64,000 nt of DNA. Source: Arachidicoccus ginsenosidivorans (lineage in GTDB: Bacteria; Bacteroidota; Bacteroidia; Chitinophagales; Chitinophagaceae). Within the stretch, counting starts at the first letter, position 1. Each line of letters begins with the position of its first letter. The position numbers and the translations under genes are program-made. The stretch is taken from assembly GCF_007971385.1 (NCBI RefSeq), contig NZ_CP042434.1, positions 2,852,001 to 2,916,000 on the forward strand. The letters run 5' to 3'. Of this stretch, positions 48,589 to 57,126 are shown piece after piece. The notes beneath the pieces were generated by a model. The model was given only the letters and a program-made list of their open reading frames with translations, ran no database searches and was not told the DNA's origin.

Positions 48589-49335
48589 ATGAAAGCACTC
48601 ATATTAGCAGCCGGTCTGGGCACCAGGCTTAAACCCTGGACCCTAAGTCACCCCAAAGCGCTGGCATTGGTTGGTGGTAAGCCGCTACTTCGTCTTACCA
48701 TTGAATACTTGCAGGCAGCGGGCATATATGATGTTATTGTCAATGTACATCATTTTTCAGATCAGGTTATTTGGGCCCTGGAGAAAAATAAGGGCTGGGG
48801 TAGTAGGTTTGAGATCTCTGATGAAAGTGACTTACTCATGGATACCGGAGGGGCCATTATGAAGGCCGCCGGGTATGGTTATTTTAAAAATTCACAGGAT
48901 TTCCTGATTGTGAATGCAGATGTATTGACAGATTTGTCCTTACAGGAACTGATCAGCATCCATAAAAGCAGCGGACAGCTGGCTACGCTTGCTGTGAGTG
49001 AAAGAAGTTCCAGCAGAAGGTTGTTATTTGATCAGCCAACCGGCCTATTGGCCGGTTGGGAGAATATGACTACTGGAGAAAGGAAAATCACGCGTCAGGT
49101 AAATTCCATGCAGCCGATGGCCTTCAGCGGCATACATTGTTTGCAGACCAGTATAATTGAACATTTAGCCAAAGTGACCGAATTTGACACCCGGGCACCT
49201 TTTTCTGTTATTGACGGCTATCTTTTGCTTAGTAAAACCTGCCCGATTGGTTATTTTGATCATACAGGGGCAAGGTTTATGGATACCGGAACACCAGAGA
49301 GATTAGCGGCTGCAGCAGCGGTATTTGCGTCCTGA
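48589..49335 (+). CDS. MurU-like nucleotidyltransferase (MurNAc-1-phosphate uridylyltransferase family)
   Basis: A 248-residue enzyme of the GT-A nucleotidyltransferase fold. The N-terminal signature AAGLGTRLKPWTLSHPKALA is the nucleotide-binding Gly-rich loop with the Lys for the phosphate; VNADVLTDLSLQEL holds the metal-binding Asp; and SEDF-type aspartates follow near the C-terminus (FMDTGTPERLAAAAAVF). It most resembles MurU, which turns MurNAc-1-phosphate into UDP-MurNAc in peptidoglycan recycling; mannose-1-phosphate guanylyltransferase is the main alternative. Together with the AmgK-like kinase upstream it would form the AmgK-MurU recycling route, in which MurNAc bypasses the fosfomycin-sensitive MurA step. 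It is the last gene of that operon. Confidence 0.85.
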   Translation: MKALILAAGLGTRLKPWTLSHPKALALVGGKPLLRLTIEYLQAAGIYDVIVNVHHFSDQVIWALEKNKGWGSRFEISDESDLLMDTGGAIMKAAGYGYFKNSQDFLIVNADVLTDLSLQELISIHKSSGQLATLAVSERSSSRRLLFDQPTGLLAGWENMTTGERKITRQVNSMQPMAFSGIHCLQTSIIEHLAKVTEFDTRAPFSVIDGYLLLSKTCPIGYFDHTGARFMDTGTPERLAAAAAVFAS

Positions 49336-49508
49336 AAAGTTTAGATCAGTAAGAAAAGTAGTGTAAGTAGCTCAAAATTATTAATAACAGTGCATTGCAG
49401 CCTTTTAAGTAGCGTTAAAGGCCTGCGTTTAAGGCTAAGTCAGCTGAAGATCTTAATGTAAATTATATTTTATTGGCTTTCAGAAAGTTAATTCTGGTTT
49501 AGGGATAA

Positions 49509-49931
49509 TTAGGCGTGACAATTGGCACAAAGTCCGTTTACAATTACCTCTGTTTGATCCTGCGTAAAACCGGAAGGCAATTTAACATGGGGGACGTTAA
49601 TTTGTTCCAGACAATAAGTGGTATGGCATTCGTTGCAGACAAAATGTACATGCTGATCATGGTGATGGCCTTCAGAACATTCATCCTTACAAAGGGCGTA
49701 TCTGATTGAGTTATCCGTAGTTGGAATAATATGGATAATTCCTTTTTGAACAAAAGCCTGCAATGTCCGATAGATCGTGATCCGATCCATTTTTTCATCT
49801 GCTTCCTGTTCTATATCTGCATGAGAGAGTGCACCATTTGAGGCCAGAAAAAGATTCAGAATCTTTTTTCTGCTGCCAGTGACACTCAGATTGGCTGATT
49901 TTAATATGTTTTCTATAATCTCTTCTTGCAT
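49509..49931 (-). CDS. Fur-family metal-responsive regulator (Fur/Zur/PerR type)
   Basis: A 140-residue repressor. The DNA-binding domain is at residues 10-75 (HADIEQEADEKMDRITIYRT is the helix-turn-helix) and the dimerisation domain has HHHDQHVHFVCNECHTTYCL and GLCANCHA, with the two CxxC pairs that bind the structural zinc. The short, His/Cys-rich C-terminus recalls Zur-type members, but the metal cannot be assigned by eye. The ATG at 49931 is preferred to an in-frame GTG two codons before it because it has an exact AGGAGG (49937-49942) at 5 bases distance. A perfect Shine-Dalgarno site is rare in Bacteroidota. It lies 40 bases after sco on the same strand. Confidence 0.9.
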   Translation of the reverse strand: MQEEIIENILKSANLSVTGSRKKILNLFLASNGALSHADIEQEADEKMDRITIYRTLQAFVQKGIIHIIPTTDNSIRYALCKDECSEGHHHDQHVHFVCNECHTTYCLEQINVPHVKLPSGFTQDQTEVIVNGLCANCHA

Positions 49932-49971
49932 AATCACCTCCTAATTCCTTTGCAGGATACCTGTTACAAAT

Positions 49972-50646
49972 TTACATATTATTCCCGAATATGTTATTGC
50001 TGAAATTATTGTTACCACCCGGGCGTTCCTTCAACAAAATTTTAATATCTGCCTTTAATTTATCCAGGTCCTTTTGTTGTAATCCATCAAAAATCTCACC
50101 ACGAACGTTACCATCTTTGTCTATCAGCGCAAAGAATTGTGTATGAATGAATTGGTCGTCAATACTTTGAACCGGATTCTTATTGTCATCCACCAGATAG
50201 CTGTTTCTGGCCTGGTAATAAAGACTGTCTTTTCTGCCTGTCAGAAATACCCATTTACGATCATTCACGCCAATGGAATCAGCGTAATGTTTTAATTGGG
50301 CAACAGTGTCTACTTCCGGCATACAAGTATGAGAGACAATCATAAAGTCTTTCTCATCCTTGAACGTATTATAGATTTCATCCATATTATGATTCATCTT
50401 GGGACAAATCCCTTTACAAGTTGTAAAAAAATAGTTTACAACACATACCTTACCTTTCATATCCTGCAGTGTGAAAGGCTGGCCATCCTGATTGGTAAAG
50501 GAAAAAGGCTGAACCGTACTAAGGGTCGGCAGTTTTGTTTTCCAATTGTCCGTTCCGGCAAATAAAAGTATCCAGAATACGATACAACAAACCACAAAAA
50601 ACAGGGTATAGCCAATCAGTTTCTTATACTTTTTAACAATAGACAT
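49972..50646 (-). CDS. SCO-family copper chaperone
   Basis: A 224-residue membrane-anchored protein with one N-terminal helix (IGYTLFFVVCCIVFWILLFAG) and a thioredoxin-like domain. The copper-binding motif is TTCKGICPKM (CxxxC), with the conserved histidine in MIVSHTCMPEVD later. SCO proteins deliver copper to the CuA site of cytochrome c oxidase. The start at 50646 gives MSIVKKYKKL; the longer frame upstream is not coding in the usual sense. The Fur-type gene follows on the same strand, so regulator and copper protein are likely co-transcribed. A regulated promoter between sco and merC is described separately. Confidence 0.92.
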   Translation of the reverse strand: MSIVKKYKKLIGYTLFFVVCCIVFWILLFAGTDNWKTKLPTLSTVQPFSFTNQDGQPFTLQDMKGKVCVVNYFFTTCKGICPKMNHNMDEIYNTFKDEKDFMIVSHTCMPEVDTVAQLKHYADSIGVNDRKWVFLTGRKDSLYYQARNSYLVDDNKNPVQSIDDQFIHTQFFALIDKDGNVRGEIFDGLQQKDLDKLKADIKILLKERPGGNNNFSNNIFGNNM

Positions 50647-50756
50647 TACTGAGAAGTTTAATTTGTTTCTATTCGTGGGGCAACAGCTCCTTTGGAGTGC
50701 AAAGGTACGACAAACAAGGCGGGTTGCCGCCTGATTTGTCTTTGGGTTAACATTGG

Positions 50757-50787
50757 TTTGCAACTTTGTTGCAAAGTTGTATCTTTG
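50757..50787 (+). promoter_or_regulatory. merC promoter with palindromic operator in its spacer
   Basis: TTTG (50757-50760), a 19-base spacer and TATCTTTG (50780-50787) fit the Bacteroidota promoter exactly. The palindrome TTTGCAACTTTGTTGCAAA (50757-50775, arms of 8 around TTT) overlaps it, and a second palindrome, CAACTTTG-TTG-CAAAGTTG (50761-50779), fills the spacer. A repressor bound there would block the polymerase. The neighbouring Fur-family gene is the obvious candidate; this is inference. Confidence 0.7.
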
Positions 50788-50805
50788 CATAAATCATTTA
50801 AACAA

Positions 50806-51194
50806 ATGGGCTTTAAAATCAACTGGGATGCAATGGGTATAGGGCCTCACTGGCCTGTGCGATACACTGCGCCCTATTGCCACTGATCATGACTTCCCTG
50901 CCTGTTTTTGGTATAAATATTATCGAAAACAAGGGATTTGAATATTTTATGATTTTCCTTGCATTTGCGGTAGGGGCCTATGCCTTATCTCACGGCTTCC
51001 GTAAACATCATCGTAGCTATACGCCGATTATATTATTCTCCATTGGCATCTTATTTTTATTTGCCAAAGAAATCTGGCATGATTACTCTGTTTTGCTACT
51101 CATTCCGGCAGTCACTTTTATTGTCTGGGGGCATTATTATAATTTTAGGCTCTGCAGAGCAGCAGGGCATCCCAATACAACAACGATTGAATAA
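50806..51194 (+). pseudogene. MerC-family membrane protein, one-base frameshift
   Basis: Restored, the protein is 129 residues. The ATG at 50806 gives MGFKINWDAMGIG, and adding one G to the G3 run at 50842-50844 continues as ASLACAIHCALLPLIMTSLP, with the two-Cys motif of MerC, then hydrophobic helices (FEYFMIFLAFAVGAYALSHG, SYTPIILFSIGILFLFA, YSVLLLIPAVTFIVWGHYYN). MerC proteins are inner-membrane metal transporters first known for Hg(II); many Bacteroidota copies are not part of a mer operon. No merA, merR or merT is seen, so mercury resistance is not supported. It is read from the operator-bearing promoter at 50757-50787, beside a Fur-type gene, which suggests another metal. Confidence 0.8.
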
Positions 51195-51232
51195 CTCCCC
51201 TAACAGATAATTTGAATTTTAATATAAAAGCA

Positions 51233-51286
51233 AAAAAGCCTTTTTTCTTAACCACAAGCTAAATGAGGCAAGAAAAAAGACTTTTT
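51233..51286 (+). terminator. Terminator after merC
   Basis: A 17-base inverted repeat (51233-51249 and 51270-51286) with one G-U pair and a 20-base loop, ending in T5. It lies 38 bases after the MerC stop, between convergent genes. Confidence 0.65.
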
Positions 51287-51350
51287 CAATGCTAACTGTG
51301 GAGGGTGTAATCCATCAGCATAAGAATCCCATTATGGAAAAAGAGCATTA

Positions 51351-52976
51351 CTACTCGTTTACCTGGTCGGTAATAGTCGTAATCGGATCACCGATACAAC
51401 CGCTCGGCATCTGGATATGTAATAATGCCGCGAGCGTTGGTGCAATATCTGTTATATGGAGCGTCTTGTTGGTGCTGCCATGGGGAATCTTCCAACCCAT
51501 AAAAATAAGCGGGATATGCGTATCGTAGGCGTACCAACTGCCGTGGGTGGTGCCGGTTTTATAATGCCCACTCATCATGCCTGATTTATAGATGATTTTA
51601 ATGGCGCCGCTTCTATCTTTGTTATACCCATTAATGATCATTTCTTTGATAACTCCTGGTATGCCAGCACTCCCTGGCTTGGATGCATCCATGACAAAGG
51701 CGATTTCTGGCTGCTGGTTAAGATAAGCTATAGTGGAATTTTTTATGGCGTCCAGGTCCAGTTTGCTCGTTTCAATTAACTGGCGATTGAAATGAACCTG
51801 TTCATTTAAAAAACTAGTGACCAGTTTTCCCACCTGGAACGCTTTTTGAAGGTGGTTATTTAGGCCATCTCTGAGGCTTGTTGTATAGCCGGTTGGCATT
51901 TTATTGTGCTGCATAAAGCCAACTGCGTTGGCTCCGCCGTGATCTGCGCTCAAAAAGACAAGATAATTGGCTTTGCCGACCTTTTTGTCCAGATAACTGA
52001 AAAACGTAGCCAGATCCTTATCCAGTCGCAGATATACATCTTCAATTTCGATGGCATTGGGGCCGACCAGGTGACCGGAATAATCGGTAGAAGCGCAGTT
52101 GATGGTTAAAAAGTCAGTTGTATTGTCCTGGCCCAACTGTTCCCCGTCAATCGCAGCTTCGGCAAATTCTAAGGTCAGCGTGTTGCCAAAGGGTGTTTGC
52201 CTGAGCGATTCCTTGTCTTTGGCATAGGCTGCTTTTAAATCATAGGGGAATACGGGCTCCTTGGCGCCGGGAAGTATCCCTTCCCAGGGCTCGTTATCTT
52301 TGGTGCTTTGCTTATATGCTGCAATCGGCAGTAAAGGCTTCCACAGACCGCTCATCAGCTTACCGGGCAGTCCTTGCTGATTGAAGCCGGCTACCCAGCC
52401 GGGCAGTTCTTTTCTATAATATGTACTGGTGATAAAATGCCCGGAGTGATCATCCAGCCAATAAGCACCTGTCGGGTTGTGACCTGCAGGTAAAATTGAA
52501 GCACGGTCTTTTAAAGATACACCCACCACTTTACCTTCAAAATTGGTTGCCAGTCTTAATTCGTCGGTAATGGTTGTAGACAGTAAGTTGCGAGGTGACA
52601 TCTGACCAGCGGTGCCAGTGGCACCGACTGTCTGGACGCTATCGTCATCGGTACAATAAGTTGATTTACCGGTATTCGTATAAATCCAGTTGTTGCCTGT
52701 GATTCCATTTATGGCAGGAACGGACCCTGTAAATATGGAAGAATGTCCCACCGCTGTATAAGACGGAAGATAGTTGATCAACGTATTATTGCAGCTAAAT
52801 CCTTCATTAATCATTCTTTTAAAGCCGCCGTCTGAATATAAATCATAATAGCGGTAGAGATAGTCCCAGCGCATCTGGTCTACAACGATGCCTACCACTA
52901 ATTTGGGCCTGTTTAATTGGGCATTGCCGGACAGAAATCCTGCCAGTAAAAGAGAAAATAAAACGAGCTTTTTCAT
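51351..52976 (-). CDS. pafA: Alkaline phosphatase PafA-like
   Basis: A 541-residue periplasmic or secreted phosphatase of the alkaline phosphatase superfamily, with a signal peptide (MKKLVLFSLLLAGFLSGNAQ). The PafA features match: nucleophile Thr74 in YTAVGHSSIF, Asn95 in TGNNW, and Lys156/Arg158 in SLKDRAS, which bind the phosphate in monoester-specific PafA enzymes. The metal ligands include the Asp of VDQMRWD, SADHGG and TTHGSWYAYDTHIPLIFMGW. The length is the same as for the known Flavobacterium-type PafA. It acts on phosphate monoesters without phosphate inhibition in studied relatives. The gene stands alone on the minus strand. Confidence 0.9.
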   Translation of the reverse strand: MKKLVLFSLLLAGFLSGNAQLNRPKLVVGIVVDQMRWDYLYRYYDLYSDGGFKRMINEGFSCNNTLINYLPSYTAVGHSSIFTGSVPAINGITGNNWIYTNTGKSTYCTDDDSVQTVGATGTAGQMSPRNLLSTTITDELRLATNFEGKVVGVSLKDRASILPAGHNPTGAYWLDDHSGHFITSTYYRKELPGWVAGFNQQGLPGKLMSGLWKPLLPIAAYKQSTKDNEPWEGILPGAKEPVFPYDLKAAYAKDKESLRQTPFGNTLTLEFAEAAIDGEQLGQDNTTDFLTINCASTDYSGHLVGPNAIEIEDVYLRLDKDLATFFSYLDKKVGKANYLVFLSADHGGANAVGFMQHNKMPTGYTTSLRDGLNNHLQKAFQVGKLVTSFLNEQVHFNRQLIETSKLDLDAIKNSTIAYLNQQPEIAFVMDASKPGSAGIPGVIKEMIINGYNKDRSGAIKIIYKSGMMSGHYKTGTTHGSWYAYDTHIPLIFMGWKIPHGSTNKTLHITDIAPTLAALLHIQMPSGCIGDPITTITDQVNE

Positions 52977-53147
52977 AAATATTTTGACTTTGGTTTTATA
53001 AAAATATAAACACGGTTGAAAGGTAAATGTAATGGCTAAGATACAATATTACGTTATAATTAATTTATTTACCAGAGTGCAATATTTTGAGTAACTTAGG
53101 TTTTGAAAAACCGTTATCTGAAAACAAAGAAAAATACAAGTACAACT

Positions 53148-53935
53148 ATGTCCTCAATAACATTATCACTGATTCAGACAAAAATATTCTGGAAGAAAAA
53201 ACAGGAAAATCTTCAGATGCTGGAAGAGAAAATCAATGGTATTTCATCTCCTAATGAAATTATTTTATTACCGGAGATGTTTAATACTGGTTTTACATCT
53301 GAACCTGTAAAGGTAGCAGAAACAATGGATGGCACTACCGTTAATTGGATGCGAGAATTGGCCGCTTCAAAAAATGTAATTATAGGCGGAAGCCTTGTTA
53401 TCAGGGATGGAGAGGACTTTTATAACCGGCTGGTATGGATGTTACCCAATGGAGAAATCGGAACCTACGATAAAAGGCATCTCTTCGCTTATGGGGGGAA
53501 GGGGCAAAATATACGGCTGGCCAAAAAAGGCTGATTGCAAGCGTTAAAGGCTGGCGCATCAATTTGCAGATTTGCTATGATCTTAGGTTTCCGGTATGGA
53601 CCAGACAACAAATGCAGGGCAGTGAACCTGAATATGACCTACTTATTAACGTAGCAAACTGGCCGGAAAAAAGACAGAGTACCTGGTCTACTTTATTAAA
53701 AGCAAGGGCCATTGAAAATATGTGTTATGTTGCTGCTGTTAATAGAGTTGGTATTGATGGTAATAATATTGTCTATAAAGGGGGATCCGTTATACTGGAC
53801 CCTTTAGGGAATCCACTTTATGAAGCGGAGGATCGGGAAGAAATTAAATCTATCACCTTAAAAAAAGAAAATCTTCATCAAATCAGAGACCAGTTTCCTT
53901 TTCTCACGGATGCGGATCAATTTTTAATCAAATAG
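53148..53935 (+). pseudogene. Omega-amidase/nitrilase-family carbon-nitrogen hydrolase, one-base frameshift
   Basis: Restored, the protein is 262 residues. The nitrilase triad is visible: Glu in ILLPEMFNTGF, Lys in YDKRHLFAYGG and the nucleophile Cys in LQICYDLRFPVW. It most resembles omega-amidases (YafV/Nit2), which hydrolyse alpha-ketoglutaramate or alpha-ketosuccinamate. The first frame ends at 53534; adding one G to the G6 run at 53493-53498 gives AYGGEGAKYTAGQKRLIASV and reads on to 53935. The ATG at 53148 (MSSITLSLIQ) matches the family. A very strong palindromic terminator follows. Confidence 0.88.
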
Positions 53936-54007
53936 TGCGGTTTAATTTTTTGCGTCAATCAGACGTAAAAAAAATTGCTCACTTCGATTATTTAAAATTA
54001 TAAAAAG

Positions 54008-54061
54008 CAAAAGTCCTGATTGTATTTGTTCAAATTTGAACAAATACAATCAGGACTTTTG
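54008..54061. terminator. 54-base perfect palindrome, terminator
   Basis: Positions 54008-54034 are the exact reverse complement of 54035-54061, a 27-base stem with no spacer. It is AT-rich with G/C at the ends and is followed by TTGTTTTTA. It lies 70 bases after the amidase stop and most likely terminates it. Unusual length is noted under findings. Confidence 0.8.
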
Positions 54062-54418
54062 TTGTTTTTAAATATTAATCAAGTAAACTGCCAAACAATG
54101 ATGCCAGAAAATAGAGACTTTAATTTTAATTGCACACTATGGTGACCGTTCATAAGGGGGAGAGATCTGGATAGATTAAGATAGATTTTTATAAAGCATA
54201 TATATAATGTTTCTGTAATTAGCTATTTTTCTTTAACTTAGCTTACATTATGCGAAAATCATTCCAATATACCAACCATTTTAAAATTTGCTTTTCAAAG
54301 AAACTTGCTTGGGAGATACCTGATCGTATGCTGAGATCAATTAATTGCTATTGATTTGTATGCCAATAGCAACTGCAGATTTCAATTGTTGAATCATTAA
54401 TCATTAAATAAATATATT
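54062..54418. other. Intergenic with inverted repeat before AraC-like gene
   Basis: No gene seen in this AT-rich gap. TTGCTATTG (54345-54353) and CAATAGCAA (54364-54372) form a perfect 9-base palindrome with a 10-base spacer, 47 bases before the AraC-like start. It could be an operator or a leader hairpin. Confidence 0.5.
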
Positions 54419-55513
54419 ATGAAGGAAATGTTTTCATTTACAGTAAAAGTCTTTGAAAATGGGAGATTTAGATTATTAGAAATACATCCTGGTTGGCCGA
54501 TGGATTTAAAAGACATAACTAAAGATGTATTAAGAATTCCCGGAGCTCAATGTGCCTATATACAGGATAAAGGGGTGCTTATAATATTTCAACTAATAAT
54601 GGTTGGTCCGTACCCAGTTGTGCTATCTTATTATAATGTCACCAATGATACCTTGAAATTTATTTGTGAATCTGATGAAAGCGGGATTGAAGCATGTATG
54701 ACCCTTAAAGGGACAGTGATTTATGAATTAAACGATAATAAGACGCTTAAGGTTGGGGCAGGAGATCATAACCTAATTGTTTATAAGCATGTTAAGAATA
54801 TAGTTGTGTTTCGGGAGAATCCAGTAATGACTTTAGATATTCATTTAGATAAGCTGCTTTTATTAAAAATGAGTCCAACCCACTCCGAGTTAGATAAGAT
54901 ACTGGAAATTATTGAGCAAAAAAAGAATGGTCAGCTTTTTTCGACAATTGCCAATGGCAGTATATCGCTTAGCCATAAACTCTATAGGATTATTGAGGCC
55001 CTCATGGGAGGTAAAGCTAGTGAAAGCTCAACCATAAACATCTTAATGAATTACTTAGAAGAATTTGTTACCAATGATTTACCCAAAACAAAATTTAATT
55101 ATTCAATAGATGACATTGGAACTTTGCTCAATATAGAAGCGAAAATAAGAGGTTCCAACAAGGAAATAATGACACTTAGCGAAATCTTTGAGGCTTCGAC
55201 GTCCAATGAGCGATATGCAGATGGCAAAAAGATGCATGTGGATAAAATAAGAGAAGGATTGAAATTTTTCACAGGAATGTCGCCGCGTGATATTCGGCTG
55301 GATGAGGCACTTATTCAAATAGCGGCAAGAATTGAACTGGAAGTAAAAGTGGGGACGCTGAAGAAAATGACACTCGGAGATCACCATTCTTCGTTTGGTT
55401 TTAGTGAAAAATACTTAAGTCGTAAGTTTAAAGAAAAGTATGGTCATACTTTTGAAGCGTTCAGAAATGTAGCCTTAAAAAAATGCCGTGATGAGAAGGA
55501 TGACTTGAAGTGA
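54419..55513 (+). CDS. AraC-like transcriptional regulator, divergent
   Basis: A 364-residue protein. The C-terminal region (about 285-360) resembles an AraC-type double helix-turn-helix: ALIQIAARIELEVKVGTLKK, then FGFSEKYLSRKFKEKYGHTF and RNVALKKCRDEK. The N-terminal 150 residues have beta structure like a cupin ligand domain (MTLKGTVIYELNDNKTLKVG, HNLIVYKHVKNIVVF). Similarity to typical AraC proteins is weak, so the family call rests mainly on the C-terminal helices. It is AT-rich like the following genes, and shares its layout with the 57127 regulator. The palindrome upstream may be its own operator. Confidence 0.65.
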   Translation: MKEMFSFTVKVFENGRFRLLEIHPGWPMDLKDITKDVLRIPGAQCAYIQDKGVLIIFQLIMVGPYPVVLSYYNVTNDTLKFICESDESGIEACMTLKGTVIYELNDNKTLKVGAGDHNLIVYKHVKNIVVFRENPVMTLDIHLDKLLLLKMSPTHSELDKILEIIEQKKNGQLFSTIANGSISLSHKLYRIIEALMGGKASESSTINILMNYLEEFVTNDLPKTKFNYSIDDIGTLLNIEAKIRGSNKEIMTLSEIFEASTSNERYADGKKMHVDKIREGLKFFTGMSPRDIRLDEALIQIAARIELEVKVGTLKKMTLGDHHSSFGFSEKYLSRKFKEKYGHTFEAFRNVALKKCRDEKDDLK

Positions 55514-55556
55514 ATGAATGGAGGTGGATAGATCTTGATGGGGCATTATGCAGCAC

Positions 55557-56699
55557 TTACTTTTGGGACAATTTAAAGTCTTTTTTTAAGCGACCTTTCA
55601 TGTATTTACGCAGCGGTTCGTCCAGTGCTTTAAGGATAAGATAGGCAAATCCGATCAATAGGCAGGTAATAACCGGAATCTGAACATATAACTGTCCCAT
55701 GGATGGGTGATGCGTTTCCAGGTAACTCAGAAAAACCCATAGGAATGGATAGTGAATCATATATAGTGGATAGGACACATCTCCCAGGAATTTACAAATG
55801 GGTTTGGAATTACGGGAGATGGTAACACCAGCCCCCAAGGCTACTAAAAAGGGGAAATAGAGGATTACAATGATGGGCTCTGTTATCCAATTGATCGTAT
55901 CCACGTAGGGAACCAAAAAGGCTATTGTAAGTAAAATACCCAGCCCTAGAAAGCCGAGTTTATTTTGGATGAGCCAGCCCTTACGGTAAACCAGAATGCC
56001 GGCCAGAAAGGAGAAAAATAACCGGGCAGCACCACCGACCCAGTTCTCTGCTCCCCAGCCGATGCTTAGGTTACCAAATTTATGGGCCGTATAAATAAGT
56101 ATACAGGCTGCTACTACGGTTAAAGTTACCAGTAACCTTTTTCCTAGTCTAAAAAGAATAATACCATAGAATATATTGGCAATATACTCCCAAAATAACG
56201 ACCAGGTTGGTGGATTAAAGTAAAACAGGTTATTGTACCGTTCTGGCATGGCAGGATGTGGGATCATAAATGCGGAACTAAGAAACATCGCTATGGTGTC
56301 TTTAATGCCGTATTGCATAAAGAAATTATGGAAAGGGTCTAATACGAAGGTCAACAGTCCGATTATTGCGCCTATAAAAACCATAGGTTGTAATCTGATC
56401 AATCGTAATTTAAAGAATTCTACGATGCCTAAACGCTTAATGCGGCTGTCATAAGCGTAAGCTACCACGAAACCTGACAAGCAAAAAAAGAAGTCCACAG
56501 CAAGATAAGCATGTCCGATAAAGCTGTTGGCGTAATCTGGAATAATAAATTCCATAAAATGGAAAACAACAACTGCTACTGCGGCAATACCTCTTAATCC
56601 GTCAAGTGCCATGTAATGTGTACGAGTTTTCAGTAGCTCAGATGTCGGAGCTGCTGCGCAGGGTGTATTTATAATCGCTGAAGTAATTGTTGTTGCCAT
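55557..56699 (-). CDS. Acyltransferase 3 family (OafA-like) membrane protein
   Basis: A 380-residue multi-pass membrane protein of the acyltransferase 3 family, which moves acetyl or acyl groups onto sugars of lipopolysaccharide, capsule or exported glycans. The N-terminal motif YMALDGLRGIAAVAVVVFHF has the conserved catalytic-region His and Arg. About ten hydrophobic helices follow, including LAVDFFFCLSGFVVAYAYD, WSLFWEYIANIFYGIILFRL and FLGDVSYPLYMIHYPFLWVF, all family signatures. The gene is convergent with the AraC-like gene at 54419 and divergent from the one at 57127. The acceptor is unknown. Confidence 0.9.
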   Translation of the reverse strand: MATTITSAIINTPCAAAPTSELLKTRTHYMALDGLRGIAAVAVVVFHFMEFIIPDYANSFIGHAYLAVDFFFCLSGFVVAYAYDSRIKRLGIVEFFKLRLIRLQPMVFIGAIIGLLTFVLDPFHNFFMQYGIKDTIAMFLSSAFMIPHPAMPERYNNLFYFNPPTWSLFWEYIANIFYGIILFRLGKRLLVTLTVVAACILIYTAHKFGNLSIGWGAENWVGGAARLFFSFLAGILVYRKGWLIQNKLGFLGLGILLTIAFLVPYVDTINWITEPIIVILYFPFLVALGAGVTISRNSKPICKFLGDVSYPLYMIHYPFLWVFLSYLETHHPSMGQLYVQIPVITCLLIGFAYLILKALDEPLRKYMKGRLKKDFKLSQK

Positions 56700-57006
56700 T
56701 AAATAATGCTTATATTTCTCTAATGAGATAATGTATAGAATACAATAATAGTAAAACCAATCATAACTTACTAAATAAGAACGTAGTAAACACCAAGATT
56801 GAGACGTTTTGAGTAAATTTTGAGAATTTCAGCCGAATATCAAAGGCAGGATTGATATGACGACAGCCGTAAAATTATTTTTTATAAGTAGGAATATAGG
56901 CACTTTTTTGGGGCCTTAAATCGACCTTTTTTATGGCTTAAGTTCCTGTACCCCATTTTTTTGTTCATTAACTTTACACTTTAAGGGAGAATTGGATCAT
57001 ATGATG

Positions 57007-57033
57007 ATAATAATAATAATAATAATAATAATA
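57007..57033 (+). repeat. ATA trinucleotide repeat, nine copies
   Basis: ATA repeated nine times without interruption, in the 427-base gap between two divergent genes (acyltransferase and AraC-like). It is one of two simple repeats in this gap, 94 bases from the AraC-like start. Confidence 0.85.
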
Positions 57034-57089
57034 ACCCTCCTTTAAATCTTTACTGTTTTTTAAACAGGGGTACATTTTATTAATTTAAA

Positions 57090-57113
57090 TTAATCTTAAT
57101 CTTAATCTTAATC
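57090..57113 (+). repeat. TTAATC hexanucleotide repeat, four copies
   Basis: TTAATC repeated four times, ending 13 bases before the ATG of the AraC-like gene. Copy number changes would move any upstream promoter or change the leader length. Confidence 0.85.
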
Positions 57114-57126
57114 CAAAGTATCTGTT

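Noticed and set aside
50806-51194. Mercury resistance operon
   Set aside because: Only MerC is present; no merA, merR, merT or merP. The promoter points to metal control of another kind.
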